A DNA stretch of 64,000 nucleotides from CAVZBW01 sp963778465 (GTDB taxonomy: Bacteria > Actinomycetota > Acidimicrobiia > Acidimicrobiales > RAAP-2). The notes under the pieces were generated by a model that did no database searches, was not told where the DNA came from, and worked only from the letters and a program-made list of their open reading frames with translations. Location: contig CAVZUK010000003.1 in assembly GCA_963778465.1 (NCBI GenBank), positions 2,232,001 to 2,296,000 on the forward strand, in the 5' to 3' direction. The position numbers and the translations under genes are program-made. Position 1 is the first letter of the stretch; every line of letters begins with the position of its first letter. Shown here piece by piece: positions 61,723 through 64,000 of the stretch.

Positions 61723-62787
61723 TCAGCGCCAGCCGGTCTCCTTCCCCTGTTCGATCGCCGTAGCGATGGACGACGTGAAGGGTGGCCGCAGGACGCCCAC
61801 GTCGGTGACGAACGCCGTGATCAGCTTCGCGGGAGTCACGTCGAAGGCGGGGTTCCATGCCGGGACCGGCGCCGCCGTGCTCGAACCGCCGAGCTGGCGC
61901 ACCTCGTCGGGATTCCGGAGCTCGATGGTGATGCCGTCACCGGAAGAGATGGCCGGGTCGAAGGACGAGATGGGTCCGGCCACGTAGAAGGGGACGCCTG
62001 CCGCGCTCGCGGCCAGGGCGCAGGTGTAGGTGCCGATCTTGTTCGCCGTGTCGCCGTTGGCGGCCACCCGGTCGCAGCCCACGACGACGGCGTCCACCTT
62101 TCGCGACCCGAGGGCGGCGCCGACCATGCCGTCCGTCACGAGCGTGACCGGGATGCCGGCTTGGTCGAGCTCCCACGCCGTGAGACGCGCCCCCTGGAGG
62201 AGTGGGCGGGTCTCGGTCGCGAAGACCTCGATCGGTTCGCCGGCGGACGCCTTGGCATAGACGATGGCCAGCGCGGTTCCCGAGCCCGCCGTCGCCAGGC
62301 GGCCCGCATTGCAGTGCGTGAGGATCCGTTGCACCGAGTGCAGCTCACGCTGGCCCAGCTCGCCGATGCGTCGGCACGACTCGCGATCCTTCTCCATGAC
62401 GCCCAGGGCCGCTTCGAGCGCGAGCCGTCGCATCTCGGAGACGGATCCACCGCCACGGGCGGCCCGGGCGACCAGTGCGACCGCCCAACCCAGGTTGACG
62501 GCCGTCGGCCGCGCATTGCCGATCCGGTCCTCGAGCTCGTCCAATCGCCTGCGGCCGTCCTCGACACTTTCGATGGCGTTCCCCGAGAGGCCCAGGACGA
62601 CGCCCAAGGCCCCGCACACCCCGATGGCGGGCGCGCCGCGGACCACGAGGCGTTGGATGGCATCGACCACCTGGTCGACGGTGCAGAGGTCCCGGACGAC
62701 CAGACGCCCGGGGAGCTGGGTCTGGTCGATCACTTGCACGCGGTCCTCACCCCAGGCGATGGTCGGGGGGGAGGGCTCCGCAGCCAC
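61723..62787 (-). CDS. mtnA: S-methyl-5-thioribose-1-phosphate isomerase
   Basis: 354-residue enzyme of the methionine salvage pathway: it isomerises 5-methylthioribose-1-phosphate to the ribulose form. Signature motifs are VVRGAPAIGVCGALGV, LTHCNAGRLATAG (catalytic Cys), and GCDRVAANGDTANKIGTY (catalytic Asp). Length and motif order match MtnA rather than eIF2B-like relatives. GTG start at 62787. No other salvage genes are adjacent. Confidence 0.95.
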   Translation of the reverse strand: MAAEPSPPTIAWGEDRVQVIDQTQLPGRLVVRDLCTVDQVVDAIQRLVVRGAPAIGVCGALGVVLGLSGNAIESVEDGRRRLDELEDRIGNARPTAVNLGWAVALVARAARGGGSVSEMRRLALEAALGVMEKDRESCRRIGELGQRELHSVQRILTHCNAGRLATAGSGTALAIVYAKASAGEPIEVFATETRPLLQGARLTAWELDQAGIPVTLVTDGMVGAALGSRKVDAVVVGCDRVAANGDTANKIGTYTCALAASAAGVPFYVAGPISSFDPAISSGDGITIELRNPDEVRQLGGSSTAAPVPAWNPAFDVTPAKLITAFVTDVGVLRPPFTSSIATAIEQGKETGWR

Positions 62788-62882
62788 CCGGCCACCGTAG
62801 CCGTGGGTGCGGCTACCTTTGGGCGGTTCGGGGCGGTCGCCAATCGGCCGATCTTCCAGAGGCTGGGAACGGAAGGGGGGAG

Positions 62883-64000
62883 ATGAGCACCCAATCCGGT
62901 CCGGTCGCCCGAGGGTTTCGCAAGCTGTTCGAGCCCTTGGCCGTCGGCGGCTTCGTGGTCCGCAACCGCATCGTGGTCACGACGCACGGCACCGGCGGCC
63001 TCTCGGAGGACAGAGACCTGCGGTACCTGCAGGAACGGGCCCGCGGTGGTGCAGGGCTGCTCGGCGTGCACTCGAGCGCCGGCATCTACGGCTACTCGGT
63101 CGGACCGGGACCCGAGTCCGCGTCGCCGGCGTGGGACGAGGCGGGCCTGTCCCCGGTCACCCGCCAAGGCATCGCGCACTACGACGGCGTGGTCATCCCC
63201 GGCCTGCGGCGCCGGGCGGAGGTCGTCCACGCCGAGGGGGCGCGCTGCTTTGCCCAGGTGTACCACCCCGGGGCCGGACGTCACAGTGTGGCCGCCCATC
63301 CCGTCGTCGCCCCCTCGGCCGTGCCTGATCCCTACGAGGGGCAGATCCCGCACCCGCTCACCGAGGACGAGGTCGAGGAGCTGGTGGTGGCCTACGCCCA
63401 CGGGATCCGCCGGGTACGCGAGGCCGGTCTCGACGCTGCGGAGATCCACGGCGCGCACGGGTACCTGGTCAACCAGTTCCTGTCGCCCTTTTCGAACCGG
63501 CGGCCCGACCGCTGGGGTGGCAGTGCGCAGAACCGTGTCCGCTTCGCCCTCGAGATGATCGCCGCGGCGCGCCGCATGGTCGGGGAAGACTTCCCGATCG
63601 GCATCCGGGTCGGCGTCGACGGCGACGGGGAGGGCCGCGGCCTCACGGTGCCGGACCTGGTCGAGATCTGCGACCTGTTGGCGCCGCACGTGGCCTACAT
63701 CAGCGTCAGCGGCGGCAATTACTCGGGCTTCGGTGCGGGCAAGGAGCTGGCCTACGTGAGTCCCTGGTACACGGAGCCGGCCTTCAACGTCGCCGCTGCA
63801 GCCGCGGTCAAGAAGGCCGTGGACGTGCCGGTCATCGTCACCGGGCGCATCGTCGACGCGTCGACCGCGGAGGCCATCTTGGCCGAGGGCTCCGCCGACC
63901 TGATCGGCATGGTCCGGGCGCTGATCGCCGACCCCGAGCTGCCCAACAAGGTGCGGAGAGGGGGCGCCGAGGAGGTCCGGATGTGCCTCGGTCTCTCCGA
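62883..64000 (+). CDS. NADH:flavin oxidoreductase, old yellow enzyme family (3' end outside window)
   Basis: The frame from ATG 62883 stays open to the window end (372 codons). N-terminal FEPLAVGGFVVRNRIVVTTHG, the substrate/flavin motif EIHGAHGYLVNQFLSPFSNRR (His-x-x-His), and VPVIVTGRIVDASTAEAIL identify an OYE-type TIM barrel. The final VRMCLGL is where the [4Fe-4S] cluster of the longer 2,4-dienoyl-CoA reductase-like subgroup begins, so the full protein is probably about 650 residues. It reduces enoyl-type double bonds. Divergent from mtnA. Confidence 0.9.
   Translation, partial: MSTQSGPVARGFRKLFEPLAVGGFVVRNRIVVTTHGTGGLSEDRDLRYLQERARGGAGLLGVHSSAGIYGYSVGPGPESASPAWDEAGLSPVTRQGIAHYDGVVIPGLRRRAEVVHAEGARCFAQVYHPGAGRHSVAAHPVVAPSAVPDPYEGQIPHPLTEDEVEELVVAYAHGIRRVREAGLDAAEIHGAHGYLVNQFLSPFSNRRPDRWGGSAQNRVRFALEMIAAARRMVGEDFPIGIRVGVDGDGEGRGLTVPDLVEICDLLAPHVAYISVSGGNYSGFGAGKELAYVSPWYTEPAFNVAAAAAVKKAVDVPVIVTGRIVDASTAEAILAEGSADLIGMVRALIADPELPNKVRRGGAEEVRMCLGLS

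Overview
The window is very G+C-rich actinobacterial DNA. The gene content fits a member of the Actinomycetota, probably the Acidimicrobiia: MurT/GatD lipid II amidation, a mycothiol-dependent-type DinB protein, a mycofactocin-type SDR, several LLM-class (F420/flavin) oxidoreductases, a probable 6C small RNA, and many acyl-CoA dehydrogenases and CaiB/BaiF CoA transferases. The class is an inference from gene families; no rRNA is present. Genes are dense, often overlapping by 4 bp, with frequent GTG and TTG starts.

Layout. 1-3.4 kb: a Kdp-type potassium-sensing system in which the KdpD input domain and the histidine kinase are separate, divergent genes. 3.4-11 kb: acyl-CoA dehydrogenase, dienelactone hydrolase, M20 peptidase, TldD/TldE, a LysR regulator. 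10.9-15.7 kb: a strong promoter with a 6C-like small RNA, an LLM oxidoreductase, then HAD-PlsC, MurT and GatD (phospholipid and peptidoglycan synthesis), closed by an 8-bp tandem array. 15.7-17.4 kb: a Rieske oxygenase. 17.4-25.7 kb: a five-gene operon (acyl reductase-HAD, zinc dehydrogenase, LarA-like protein, PlsC-like acyltransferase, CaiB-type CoA transferase). Every junction is a 4-bp overlap, and a divergent TetR gene with two palindromic operators faces it. This is the best candidate for an undescribed system.

26.6-29.3 kb is a fossil genomic island: an intact tRNA-Val, a frameshifted tyrosine recombinase remnant, a lower-G+C secreted-protein gene and an N-terminally truncated amino-acid permease. 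29.3-40.2 kb is a catabolic cluster under an IclR regulator: LLM oxidoreductase, two SDRs, Baeyer-Villiger-type monooxygenase, a paired acyl-CoA dehydrogenase (second partner frameshifted), a beta-hydroxyacid dehydrogenase-type protein and a CMD-like protein. It plausibly oxidises cyclic ketones or steroid-like compounds. 39.5-46.5 kb holds several decayed genes (alcohol dehydrogenase, response regulator, DyP peroxidase half) around a MacB-like ABC exporter and a PIG-L deacetylase/glycosyltransferase fusion.

46.6-64 kb returns to ordinary genes: patatin, aldo/keto reductase, LuxR regulator, a MarR-controlled MFS exporter, nitronate monooxygenase, PhyH-type oxygenase divergent from a zinc dehydrogenase, a Thr-rich lipoprotein, esterase plus CoA transferase divergent from a LysR gene, a mycothiol-dependent-type protein, MtnA, and an old-yellow-enzyme-type reductase cut by the window end.
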